Source of the DNA: Candidatus Brocadiaceae bacterium
Lineage (GTDB): Bacteria > Planctomycetota > Brocadiia > SM23-32
Assembly: GCA_030615435.1 (NCBI GenBank)
Contig: JAUWZH010000049.1
Location: 1-12,211, forward strand
Direction: 5' to 3'
Length of the DNA: 12,211 nt
The notes beneath the pieces were generated by a model that was not told the origin of the DNA, made no database searches, and saw nothing but the letters and a program-made list of their open reading frames with translations. Made by a program: the position numbers and the translations under genes. Of the stretch, positions 1-6,141 are shown piece after piece (within the stretch, counting starts at the first letter, position 1; each line of letters starts with the position of its first letter).

Positions 1-1127
1 AGCTTGTACATGTCGCTGTAGAAGCCGATCAGCTTCGTCTTCGGCACGCTCTGGAGGCGTGCGGCGAGGTCCCTCTCCATGTAAGCGGGAAGCGAATCGT
101 ACCACCAGTGCCCGCACACCACCACGTTGCTCACCAGCCAACCGTAGCTGGCAAGCTCCTGCGCCTGGCTGTCGGACAGAACCGACAGGCAGAAGGTGAC
201 CTGCGGGAAGGCGTTCAGAAGGGGCAGCAGGGGCCGGAGGGTATCGCCTGCCTGCAGGAGGTCCTTTCCCTGATGGACGCCGTGGCGGTAGGCGCCCTTC
301 ACCGCGCCGTACAGCACCTGCATGGGCAACTCGAACTGCGCGCAGAGCTCTGAGAGGGCAAAAAGCACTCCGCAGCGCAGCGTCACCGTCTCGTCAGAGC
401 TGAGGGGTTTGTCCTGCACGGCCTTGCCGACCGCAGTGTCAAGGTCGCCCTCCACCACCGGGAAGAGCTGCAACTGCGGGGGGAGCGAAACGGCAACGCC
501 CGCCGCCCCGCTGCCCTGGAAACGGCGGAAGACCTTCTCCAGCGCCTCGCGCAGGTCCGCGCCCTTGCGGATGGCGACGTCGGTGACCTTCTCGAGCGAC
601 CTGCGCACCTCCCGATCCGGGAAGTGAAACACCAGCAGGTCAGCCCGCAGCACGGGGACGAAGACCTCCGGGTCAATCGCCTCCAGGTCATCATCGAACG
701 AGTTGCTCAGGAAGACCTTCTGGATGCCGGAGTCGGCCATGATCTCCCGCTCGCGGCCCGCCCGCCTGGATCTGGCGACGACCGCCTCGGCCAACTCTTC
801 CCAGTTATCAAGAGTCAGGCGTCTGTGTTGGAAGCCGAAGAGCTCCCGCGCCAGTTCGATCAGCCAGCTGTACTGCACGGTATTGTCGAAGGTGGACAGG
901 GCCTCAACAAGCGCCGGCATGACCTCTTCGTCCGGCGTCTCGGCATCGAGCACGCCCCTGTCCATGCCGGCGCTGTGGGCGAGTTCGGTGAAGTAATGAT
1001 ACCCCAGCAGATCCCTCAGCGACCGTGCGAACGGAGCCTCCCAGGGCACGTGCGAATGCACGTCAATGACCTGGATGCCCATGATTTCGTCGAGAAGTCT
1101 CTGTTCCAGTTCCTCTGATGGTCTCAT
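1..1127 (-). CDS. Uronate (glucuronate) isomerase-like amidohydrolase, C-terminus cut by window edge
   Basis: An open frame of 375 complete codons runs from ATG 1127 off the left edge of the window. GGAGG (plus-strand CCTCC 1135-1139) sits 7 nt upstream of the ATG. Near the N-terminus, IDVHSHV gives the HxH metal motif (His24, His26), like the DxHxH of uronate isomerase UxaC. Near the visible end, CGHWWYDSLPAYM (339-350) resembles the WWFxDxxxGM region of that family and is followed by a SDMYKL stretch like its TDSRSFL. UxaC converts D-glucuronate to D-fructuronate and D-galacturonate to D-tagaturonate in the cytoplasm. E. coli UxaC is about 470 residues, so roughly the last 100 are probably missing here. 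Similarity is partial, so this may be a divergent paralogue with another substrate. The divergent uxaE gene supports a uronate role. Confidence 0.7.
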   Translation of the reverse strand, partial: MRPSEELEQRLLDEIMGIQVIDVHSHVPWEAPFARSLRDLLGYHYFTELAHSAGMDRGVLDAETPDEEVMPALVEALSTFDNTVQYSWLIELARELFGFQHRRLTLDNWEELAEAVVARSRRAGREREIMADSGIQKVFLSNSFDDDLEAIDPEVFVPVLRADLLVFHFPDREVRRSLEKVTDVAIRKGADLREALEKVFRRFQGSGAAGVAVSLPPQLQLFPVVEGDLDTAVGKAVQDKPLSSDETVTLRCGVLFALSELCAQFELPMQVLYGAVKGAYRHGVHQGKDLLQAGDTLRPLLPLLNAFPQVTFCLSVLSDSQAQELASYGWLVSNVVVCGHWWYDSLPAYMERDLAARLQSVPKTKLIGFYSDMYK

Positions 1128-1162
1128 GGCACTGCCTCCCCGTTTTCTTCCGTCAGCGCCAC

Positions 1163-1191
1163 ATTGTATACTATCCGGGCCGAGCAATAAA
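1163..1191 (-). promoter_or_regulatory. Candidate promoter for the uronate-isomerase-like gene
   Basis: On the minus strand TTTATT (1191-1186) and TACAAT (1168-1163) are separated by 17 nt. The -10 matches 5 of 6 consensus bases and the -35 only 3 of 6. The gene starts 36 nt downstream of the -10. This is an AT-rich island in an otherwise GC-rich spacer between two divergent genes. Confidence 0.4.
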
Positions 1192-1237
1192 GGCTGCGCC
1201 GCGGGGCAGCGCAAACGGGGGGCAAGGGGAAAGCAGC

Positions 1238-1266
1238 TTGACAGTTCGCCGTCAAAGGCGTTTACT
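1238..1266 (+). promoter_or_regulatory. Candidate sigma70-type promoter for the amidohydrolase-uxaE operon
   Basis: A perfect TTGACA -35 (1238-1243), a 17-nt spacer and TTTACT (1261-1266, 4 of 6) precede the GTG start at 1339. An inverted repeat TTGAC (1238-1242) / GTCAA (1251-1255) covers the -35, and CGCC (1247-1250) / GGCG (1257-1260) lies inside the spacer. Either could be an operator for a uronate-responsive repressor; this is inference. Confidence 0.5.
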
Positions 1267-1338
1267 TGTTTTCTTCCGGTCTGAGAAAGCTGCAAGCGGG
1301 GCGAATTCGGACTCCAGAACCTTGCATCAGGAGGCATC

Positions 1339-2136
1339 GTGGCAAGAAGAATCATTGACATGCACCAGCACCTGCACCAGACGAACACGGCTGAGGCGAT
1401 GGCCGAAGAGTACGCCCGTCTCGGCGTGGAAAAGGTCGTTCTCCAGGCCTGGCCGCCGCGCCGAGTGCCGGGCAACAACGACGATGTGCTGGCCGCCCAC
1501 CGGAAGTATCCCGACTTGTTCGTCCCCTTCGTGGGGTTCGACCTGGACGAGATGAAGCCGGACGATCTGGTGCGATTCCAGGAGGAGGGGTTCGTCGGCA
1601 TCAAGTTCATTGGCCCCTCCAGGCCTTACAACGACGCTTCTTACTTCGGCGTCTACGAGAAGGCGTGTGAGCTCGGGATGCCGGCTCTATATCACCTGGG
1701 GATCGTGGGGAATTACGAGCCCTGGACCGACTGCGACAGCAACCTGATGCGCCCGATTCATCTGGACCACATAGCCAGAGGCTTCCCGGAGTTCAAGATG
1801 GTCGGCGCGCACCTGGGCAACCCGTGGCACGAGGAGGCCGCCATGGCCTGCCGGTGGAACCCGAACCTGTTTTTCGACCTCACCGGCTCCACGCTGAAGA
1901 AGAAGACGCCGGAGTTCATCCGCAGCCTGCTGTGGTGGACGCCAACGACCCCCCACTACAGGAGTCCCGACGGCACGCACGCGTGGCAGAAAATCGTCTT
2001 CGGGAGCGACGTGAACTATTACGAGACGCGCGACGTGATGCGCGACTACGAGGTCCTGATGTCGGCGCTCGACCTCAGCCCTGAGCTTCAGGACGCCGTC
2101 TGGTACGGCACCGCGGCGAGGATTCTGGGACTCTGA
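1339..2136 (+). CDS. Amidohydro_2-family TIM-barrel metal-dependent hydrolase
   Basis: This 265-residue protein starts at GTG 1339, with AGGAGG at 1329-1334 just upstream. It carries the metal-site signature of the amidohydrolase 2 family: IDMHQHL (His9, His11), YHLG (His119), GAHLG (His158) and FGSD (Asp224). The family hydrolyses or decarboxylates small carboxylated or cyclic compounds such as lactones; the exact reaction here cannot be read from the sequence. It lacks a signal peptide, so it is probably cytoplasmic. It is the first gene of an operon, with the uxaE-like gene only 12 nt downstream. This suggests a substrate related to uronates or their lactones. It is distinct from the isomerase-like amidohydrolase encoded divergently, which has a different C-terminal signature. 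Confidence 0.85.
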   Translation: MARRIIDMHQHLHQTNTAEAMAEEYARLGVEKVVLQAWPPRRVPGNNDDVLAAHRKYPDLFVPFVGFDLDEMKPDDLVRFQEEGFVGIKFIGPSRPYNDASYFGVYEKACELGMPALYHLGIVGNYEPWTDCDSNLMRPIHLDHIARGFPEFKMVGAHLGNPWHEEAAMACRWNPNLFFDLTGSTLKKKTPEFIRSLLWWTPTTPHYRSPDGTHAWQKIVFGSDVNYYETRDVMRDYEVLMSALDLSPELQDAVWYGTAARILGL

Positions 2137-2148
2137 CGGAGATTGCCG

Positions 2149-3618
2149 ATGCAACTGCGCGACATAGAGGAACTGACGGGACTTGCCGTATACGAGTCAG
2201 CCGTCGTCGAGTCGGGCGCCCTGACGTATTTCATGGGCCGGCGCGGCGTCGAGAAATTCGTGGGCATGCTGGGCGGTGGCGGCGTCACCGGGCAGAAGGT
2301 CGGTGAGGTGCATGGCCGCCCCGTGGTGCTGGGGCCGACGAATCACGAGAACGCCGAGGCGGTGCGGGCGGCGCTGCCCTGGACGGCGCCCCGCCTGACG
2401 GGCCTCGCCGAGAGCATCGGCCTGGGAGATCGCCTCGGACTGGCCACCCCGGGGCACATACGTGCCGCCCGGGGGAGCGGGCTGGCCTGCGTGCTGGCCC
2501 AGCAGTCCATCCGCGAGATGACAAGAACGCACCGCACGCCCCAGCAGGTGATGGACTGCGCAACCTGGGGCGTGCTGCAGGAAGGTTTCCGGGAGGGATT
2601 CGGCTCCGACGCGGACCACCTCCAGAGGCCCGAGGACATTGACCTGACCGTGGCGGCGGGGTTCACGATGTTCACCATTGACCCGCGCGCGCACGTGGAG
2701 GAAGAGGCCGACGCGCTCGGCCGTGCCGCACTGGCGGAGAAGTACGCGCTGCTGGAGTTCGGCGCGCTCGAGACCTCTCCCGGGGAGCTGAGGAGAAGTT
2801 ACGTCGGCAAGTCTTTTCCCCTGAATCCGGCGGGACGGATCGAGTTCGACGAGGAGACCTTCCTGCGCGCGGCGGTGAAGTACGGGCGGGCGGTGGCCCA
2901 TGTGGCGAGGATGTTCCGGCACCTTGCGGACGCAGCGCCCGCGGAGTTCGAACTGGAGGTTTCCGTGGACGAGACGGAGACCCCCACTTCGCCCGCCGAG
3001 CACTACTTCTTCGCCGCCGAGTTGAAACGGCTGCGCGTGCGGTGGATCTCCCTGGCGCCCCGGTTTGTGGGACGCTTCGAGAAGGGCGTGGACTACATCG
3101 GGGACCTGGAGCAGTTCCGGCGCAGTTTCGCCGAGCACGTCGCCGTGATGCGCACTGTGGGGCCGTACAAGATCTCCGTGCACTCGGGGTCCGACAAGTT
3201 CAGCATCTATCCCATCGTGGCAGAGCTCGCCGAGGGGCTGGTGCACGTCAAGACGGCTGGCACGAGTTACCTGGCAGCCCTCGATGCGATAGCGCGTATT
3301 GACCCGCCGCTGTTCCGCGAGGTCCTTGACTTCGCCCGCGGGCGCTACGAGACGGACCGCGCGACGTACCACGTCTCGGCCGACATGGCGAAGGTCCCGA
3401 CTGCGGCAACGGTCGAGGACGGCGCGCTGCCCGCCCTGCTGAAAGAATTCGACGCCCGCCAGGCACTGCACGTGACCTTCGGTTCGGTTCTGATAGCGGA
3501 TGGGGGCGAGAGGTTCGGCGCGAGGATCGTCAAGGCCCTTCGCGAGAACGAGGAGGCGCACTACGCCTCGCTGGAGGAACACCTCGGCCGGCACGTCGCC
3601 CTGCTGAAGCGCACCTGA
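2149..3618 (+). CDS. uxaE: Tagaturonate/fructuronate epimerase (UxaE family)
   Basis: This 489-residue protein most likely starts at ATG 2149, because GGAG at 2138-2141 lies 7 nt upstream. The in-frame TTG at 2143 is too close to that site. UxaE interconverts D-tagaturonate and D-fructuronate, letting galacturonate enter the glucuronate branch; the family is known from Thermotoga. Recognised blocks are FGSDADHL (151-158), FTMFTIDP (172-179), VDETETPTSPAEH (273-285), SLAPRFVG (301-308) with VDYIGDL (314-320), SVHSGSDKFSIYP (343-355) and HVKTAGTSYL (367-376). The length is typical for the family. The gene is 12 nt behind the amidohydrolase gene and close to a divergent uronate-isomerase-like gene, which fits a galacturonate route. 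Downstream enzymes (reductase, dehydratase) are not in this window. Confidence 0.85.
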   Translation: MQLRDIEELTGLAVYESAVVESGALTYFMGRRGVEKFVGMLGGGGVTGQKVGEVHGRPVVLGPTNHENAEAVRAALPWTAPRLTGLAESIGLGDRLGLATPGHIRAARGSGLACVLAQQSIREMTRTHRTPQQVMDCATWGVLQEGFREGFGSDADHLQRPEDIDLTVAAGFTMFTIDPRAHVEEEADALGRAALAEKYALLEFGALETSPGELRRSYVGKSFPLNPAGRIEFDEETFLRAAVKYGRAVAHVARMFRHLADAAPAEFELEVSVDETETPTSPAEHYFFAAELKRLRVRWISLAPRFVGRFEKGVDYIGDLEQFRRSFAEHVAVMRTVGPYKISVHSGSDKFSIYPIVAELAEGLVHVKTAGTSYLAALDAIARIDPPLFREVLDFARGRYETDRATYHVSADMAKVPTAATVEDGALPALLKEFDARQALHVTFGSVLIADGGERFGARIVKALRENEEAHYASLEEHLGRHVALLKRT

Positions 3619-3644
3619 ACGGGTGCGTCCCGCGCACGGCTCAG
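3615..3644. terminator. Possible bidirectional hairpin between convergent uxaE and gpsA
   Basis: GTGCG (3623-3627) and CGCAC (3633-3637) form a 5-bp stem with a TCCCG loop. CTGA (3615-3618, containing the uxaE stop) and TCAG (3641-3644) add an outer stem across an internal loop. There is no T-tract, so termination is only suggested by the position in a 35-nt convergent gap. Confidence 0.3.
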
Positions 3645-3653
3645 GCAGGAGGT

Positions 3654-4700
3654 TCACGCCGGCTCGTCCAGCTCCGGGCGTGGAGCGCGGAGCATCAGGT
3701 CTCGCATGGCCGTGCGAGGGTCTTTCCCGCCGAAAAGCACCGCATAGACCTCCCGCGTGATCGGCATGTCCACGCCGTGGCGGGAAGCCAGCTCGCACGC
3801 CGAGCGCGTCGTCCTCACGCCCTCGGCGACCTGCTGCATGTCTGCGAGGACTTGCTCCAGCGTCTCGCCCCGAGCGATGCGCATGCCCACCGCACGGTTG
3901 CGTCCGTAAGGGCTGACGCAGGTGGTGATCAGGTCCCCCAGGCCCGTGAGGCCGCCGAAGGTCTCCGGCCGGGCGCCCATCGCCACGCCGAGGCGCTTGA
4001 TCTCGGCCAGGCCGCGCGTCAGCAGTGCGCTTTTCGCGTTGTCCCCGAAACCCAGCCCATCGCACGCCCCTGCCGCGATGGCTATGACATTCTTCAGGGC
4101 CGCCCCCAGCTCCACCCCGACCACGTCGGTGTTGGTGTAGACGCGGAACACGGGACACATGAAGGCGTCCTGCACCTCCCGGGCCAGTTCGTGCCGCTCG
4201 CTGGTGGCGACCAACGTGGCAGGCAGGCCGCGGGCGACTTCCTCGGCGTGGCTGGGGCCGTAGAGGCCGGCGATGCGCATGTCTTCCCCGCAGACGTCCG
4301 CGATGATCTGGCTGCCGGTCAGCAGCGTATCCTCTTCGATGCCCTTCGCGACGTTGACGACCAGGTGCCCGGGGCGCAGGTGCGGCGCGAGCCGCCTGCA
4401 GACGCTGCGCATGTAAACGGTTGGGGTGGCGGCCACGACGACGTCGCTTTCGGGCACGCACTCGGCCATCTCGCTGGCAAGCTCGACGGCTTCCGGGATT
4501 TCGACACCGGCGAGGTAGCGCGGGTTCAGGCGCGTGCGCCGCATCTGTTCCACGTAGTCCGGCTCAACGCCCCAGATGGCGACGTGGTGGCCCCTGCCGT
4601 TGAGCAGCAGGGCGAGCGCGGTTCCCCACCCCCCACAGCCGAGCACGGTCACCCGTTTGGCCGCGGCGCCGTCAGTTTGAGCCTTCTGCTGCGTGCTCAT
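3654..4700 (-). CDS. gpsA: NAD(P)-dependent glycerol-3-phosphate dehydrogenase
   Basis: GpsA reduces dihydroxyacetone phosphate to sn-glycerol-3-phosphate, the backbone precursor of phospholipids, in the cytoplasm. The 348-residue protein begins at ATG 4700 with a short polar N-terminal extension before the Rossmann motif. Visible motifs are VTVLGCGGWGTALA (17-30, GxGxxG at 21-26), VNVAKGIE (115-122, conserved Lys119), GPSHAEEVA (148-156), the catalytic-lysine block ALKNVIAIAAG (201-211, Lys203), GDNAKSALLTRG (219-230), GLTGLGDL (250-257) and SPYGRNR (263-269). Length and motif order are normal. It follows the epimerase-like gene by 53 nt on the same strand, so the two are probably cotranscribed. 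Upstream GGTGAG (4704-4709) is a weak, closely spaced RBS. Confidence 0.95.
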   Translation of the reverse strand: MSTQQKAQTDGAAAKRVTVLGCGGWGTALALLLNGRGHHVAIWGVEPDYVEQMRRTRLNPRYLAGVEIPEAVELASEMAECVPESDVVVAATPTVYMRSVCRRLAPHLRPGHLVVNVAKGIEEDTLLTGSQIIADVCGEDMRIAGLYGPSHAEEVARGLPATLVATSERHELAREVQDAFMCPVFRVYTNTDVVGVELGAALKNVIAIAAGACDGLGFGDNAKSALLTRGLAEIKRLGVAMGARPETFGGLTGLGDLITTCVSPYGRNRAVGMRIARGETLEQVLADMQQVAEGVRTTRSACELASRHGVDMPITREVYAVLFGGKDPRTAMRDLMLRAPRPELDEPA

Positions 4701-4710
4701 CCGCTCACCC

Positions 4711-4724
4711 GCCGTTTCAACGGC
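4711..4724. repeat. Short inverted repeat in the intercistronic gap upstream of gpsA
   Basis: GCCGTT (4711-4716) and AACGGC (4719-4724) are perfect inverted arms two bases apart, 11 nt upstream of the gpsA start codon. In RNA this would form a 4- to 5-bp stem just before the weak gpsA RBS, which could modulate its translation. The functional role is inference. Confidence 0.3.
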
Positions 4725-4753
4725 AAACGCCGCCCGCTATCCGGGGGCGCCCG

Positions 4754-5788
4754 TCAGTACTCATGCTTGACGCGGCCGAACAGGGTGGGTTTGCCCCAGT
4801 ATTCGCCGCCGGCCATGGTCCACTTCGCGGCGGCCTCGATCATCTCGTCCACGCCGTCGCGATACTCGCCGAAGAACCTGCGGCACAACTCGTCGTTCGC
4901 CAGCAGGACAGACTTGCCTTCCTCACCGGCAAAGACGGGCCGCACGCCGATGTGCTCGCCGAGCTTCTCAGCGATTTCGCGAACCCGCACGGCCGGCCCG
5001 GCCACGTTCAACACGAAGGCCGGGTTCTCGCACCTGCTCAACAGGCGGACGGCCACGTCTATGGCGTCACGCTGCGAGAGGAGGTTCACCGCCGGCACGG
5101 CAAGCGAGACCGGCTCGCCGTTCTTGACCATGCGCGCCAGGTCCACCAGCACGCCGTAACCCAGGTGCTGTGCGTAGGCCAGGCGGTAAAAGGCCACCTT
5201 CTGGCCGGGGTTCTTGAGCTGCGTCGTGGCAAAGGCGCACTCGCGCGCCACGATGCCCCAACCGTAAACGCCCTCGGGTTCGAGCTCATCACCCTCCTTC
5301 GAGCCGCCCTGCCCGACCGGAGCGTGGGGATAGGGGTTGGCGCTGCTGAAGACCACAATCCTGGAGTGCGTGAACCGCTCGCCCACCAGGTATGGGAGAA
5401 TCGCGTTGATGTGGAAGGCCGCCCGCCAGTCCTTCGAGCTCCCGAACTTCAGGCCCACCATGAAGATCACGTTCGGCGCCTCAGGGAGCGACGCCAGGAA
5501 GGCCCTGTCGCTCAGGTCGCCGCGCAAAACCTCGGCGCCCAGCTCCTCGATCTGCTCCGGCGAGACGCCGCCGTCCGGAAACAGGTCCGCCACGTGGACG
5601 GCCCTTTTCGTTCCGGCCTCCCGGTTTGCTCGGACGATGGTCTCGACCAGTTCAGGGCCCACCTTGCCACCGCCGCCCAGCACGAGGACGTCGCCCTCCA
5701 GGCCCTTCATCATCTCGACGAGTCCCCCGGTGGGTGCAGCCATGAACTGCCGAAGCTCGGTCGTATTGGCCACTTCAGTAATCCTCAC
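4754..5788 (-). CDS. NAD-dependent epimerase/dehydratase-like (extended SDR fold) protein
   Basis: The 344-residue protein starts at GTG 5788; GGAGG (plus-strand CCTCC 5795-5799) lies 6 nt upstream and decides this start over the internal ATG at residue 16. The nucleotide-binding loop is VLVLGGGGKVG (34-44), and FSSANPYPH (147-155) matches the Ser block of nucleotide-sugar epimerases. The block expected to be YxxxK instead reads VYGWGIVARE (174-183): Tyr175 is present but the lysine position is Ile179. Later blocks such as FVLNVAGP (258-265) followed by VRVREIAEKLG fit the C-terminal substrate-binding part of the family. The substrate is unknown. It heads a probable operon with gpsA and diverges from the epimerase-RpiB fusion. 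A sugar, uronate or lactone substrate is a guess from context. Confidence 0.75.
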   Translation of the reverse strand: MRITEVANTTELRQFMAAPTGGLVEMMKGLEGDVLVLGGGGKVGPELVETIVRANREAGTKRAVHVADLFPDGGVSPEQIEELGAEVLRGDLSDRAFLASLPEAPNVIFMVGLKFGSSKDWRAAFHINAILPYLVGERFTHSRIVVFSSANPYPHAPVGQGGSKEGDELEPEGVYGWGIVARECAFATTQLKNPGQKVAFYRLAYAQHLGYGVLVDLARMVKNGEPVSLAVPAVNLLSQRDAIDVAVRLLSRCENPAFVLNVAGPAVRVREIAEKLGEHIGVRPVFAGEEGKSVLLANDELCRRFFGEYRDGVDEMIEAAAKWTMAGGEYWGKPTLFGRVKHEY

Positions 5789-5928
5789 CGTCTCCCTCCG
5801 CGTCCCGTAGGGTCAATGTGGGCGCGCCTCCGTTCGGCCGTCAGTAACCAGGGCTGCCCCCCCACCGCTCGGTCACTGCCGTGCCGAGGCAGATACCCCC
5901 GGACAAGAAACGCCCCTCCGCGTCCACA

Positions 5929-5956
5929 GGGCGCCTCAGATTGTATCGAGGCGCCC
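5929..5956. promoter_or_regulatory. Perfect 9-bp-arm inverted repeat, candidate operator
   Basis: GGGCGCCTC (5929-5937) and GAGGCGCCC (5948-5956) are exact inverted copies separated by 10 nt. The AT-rich spacer contains the minus-strand -10 box TACAAT (5945-5940). Transcription from that promoter would start near 5933, so only part of the palindrome would be transcribed. A protein-binding operator therefore fits better than an RNA hairpin. Confidence 0.5.
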
Positions 5957-5968
5957 TCCGCATTGCAA
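5940..5968 (-). promoter_or_regulatory. Candidate promoter for the epimerase-gpsA operon
   Basis: On the minus strand TTGCAA (5968-5963) and TACAAT (5945-5940) are 17 nt apart, matching 4 of 6 and 5 of 6 consensus bases. The leader to the GTG at 5788 would be about 145 nt. Confidence 0.45.
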
Positions 5969-6011
5969 AACAGCGGGCGGTTCCTCTGCACGTGGTCTCG
6001 GCTGCATTGGG

Positions 6012-6041
6012 TTGACCGGGCACCCCCCCGGCCGCTATTGT
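6012..6041 (+). promoter_or_regulatory. Candidate promoter for the TIM-barrel/RpiB fusion gene
   Basis: TTGACC (6012-6017) and TATTGT (6036-6041) are 18 nt apart. The upstream in-frame GTG at 6040 overlaps the -10, which argues against it as the start codon and supports ATG 6142. Confidence 0.45.
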
Positions 6042-6124
6042 GAAAGGGCCTGTGGCCCGGGCCGAGGTCGTCGGCGGGGCAGCAATGGTCGCGGGTGACA
6101 CCGAGGGGCTTCGAGAAGGCCCAA

Positions 6125-6130
6125 GGAGGA
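6125..6130 (+). promoter_or_regulatory. Ribosome binding site deciding the start at 6142
   Basis: GGAGGA lies 11 nt before ATG 6142. The spacing is long but acceptable. The 34 codons upstream of this ATG in the same frame read as Gly/Arg-rich filler with no resemblance to the family. Confidence 0.5.
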
Positions 6131-6141
6131 GATCACGCGAA

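Larger units (their letters stand above)
5789..6141. other. 353-nt divergent intergenic region with two promoters
   Basis: No convincing gene was found here. The region holds the promoter and inverted repeat for the minus-strand epimerase operon, the promoter for the plus-strand fusion gene, a GGGCC/GGCCC mini-hairpin (6046-6058) and a 12-bp direct repeat CCCTCCGCGTCC at 5794-5805 and 5914-5925. The first repeat copy overlaps the epimerase RBS. Confidence 0.6.

Noticed and set aside
2197..4461. A very long open frame on the minus strand opposite uxaE and overlapping gpsA
   Set aside because: The translation is Arg/His/Gly-rich with no family motifs, while uxaE and gpsA on the same bases have clear motifs. 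Long shadow frames are common in GC-rich DNA.
5785..5991. Possible short minus-strand gene in the divergent intergenic region
   Set aside because: The frame covers the predicted promoter, operator and leader. It lacks an RBS and has no recognisable sequence.
3777..6043. Two long plus-strand open frames opposite gpsA and the epimerase gene
   Set aside because: They are composition shadows of well-supported minus-strand genes, with no recognisable domains and no RBS.
6040..6141. Upstream extension of the fusion gene starting at GTG 6040
   Set aside because: The GTG overlaps the candidate -10 box and lacks an RBS, and the extra residues do not resemble the family.
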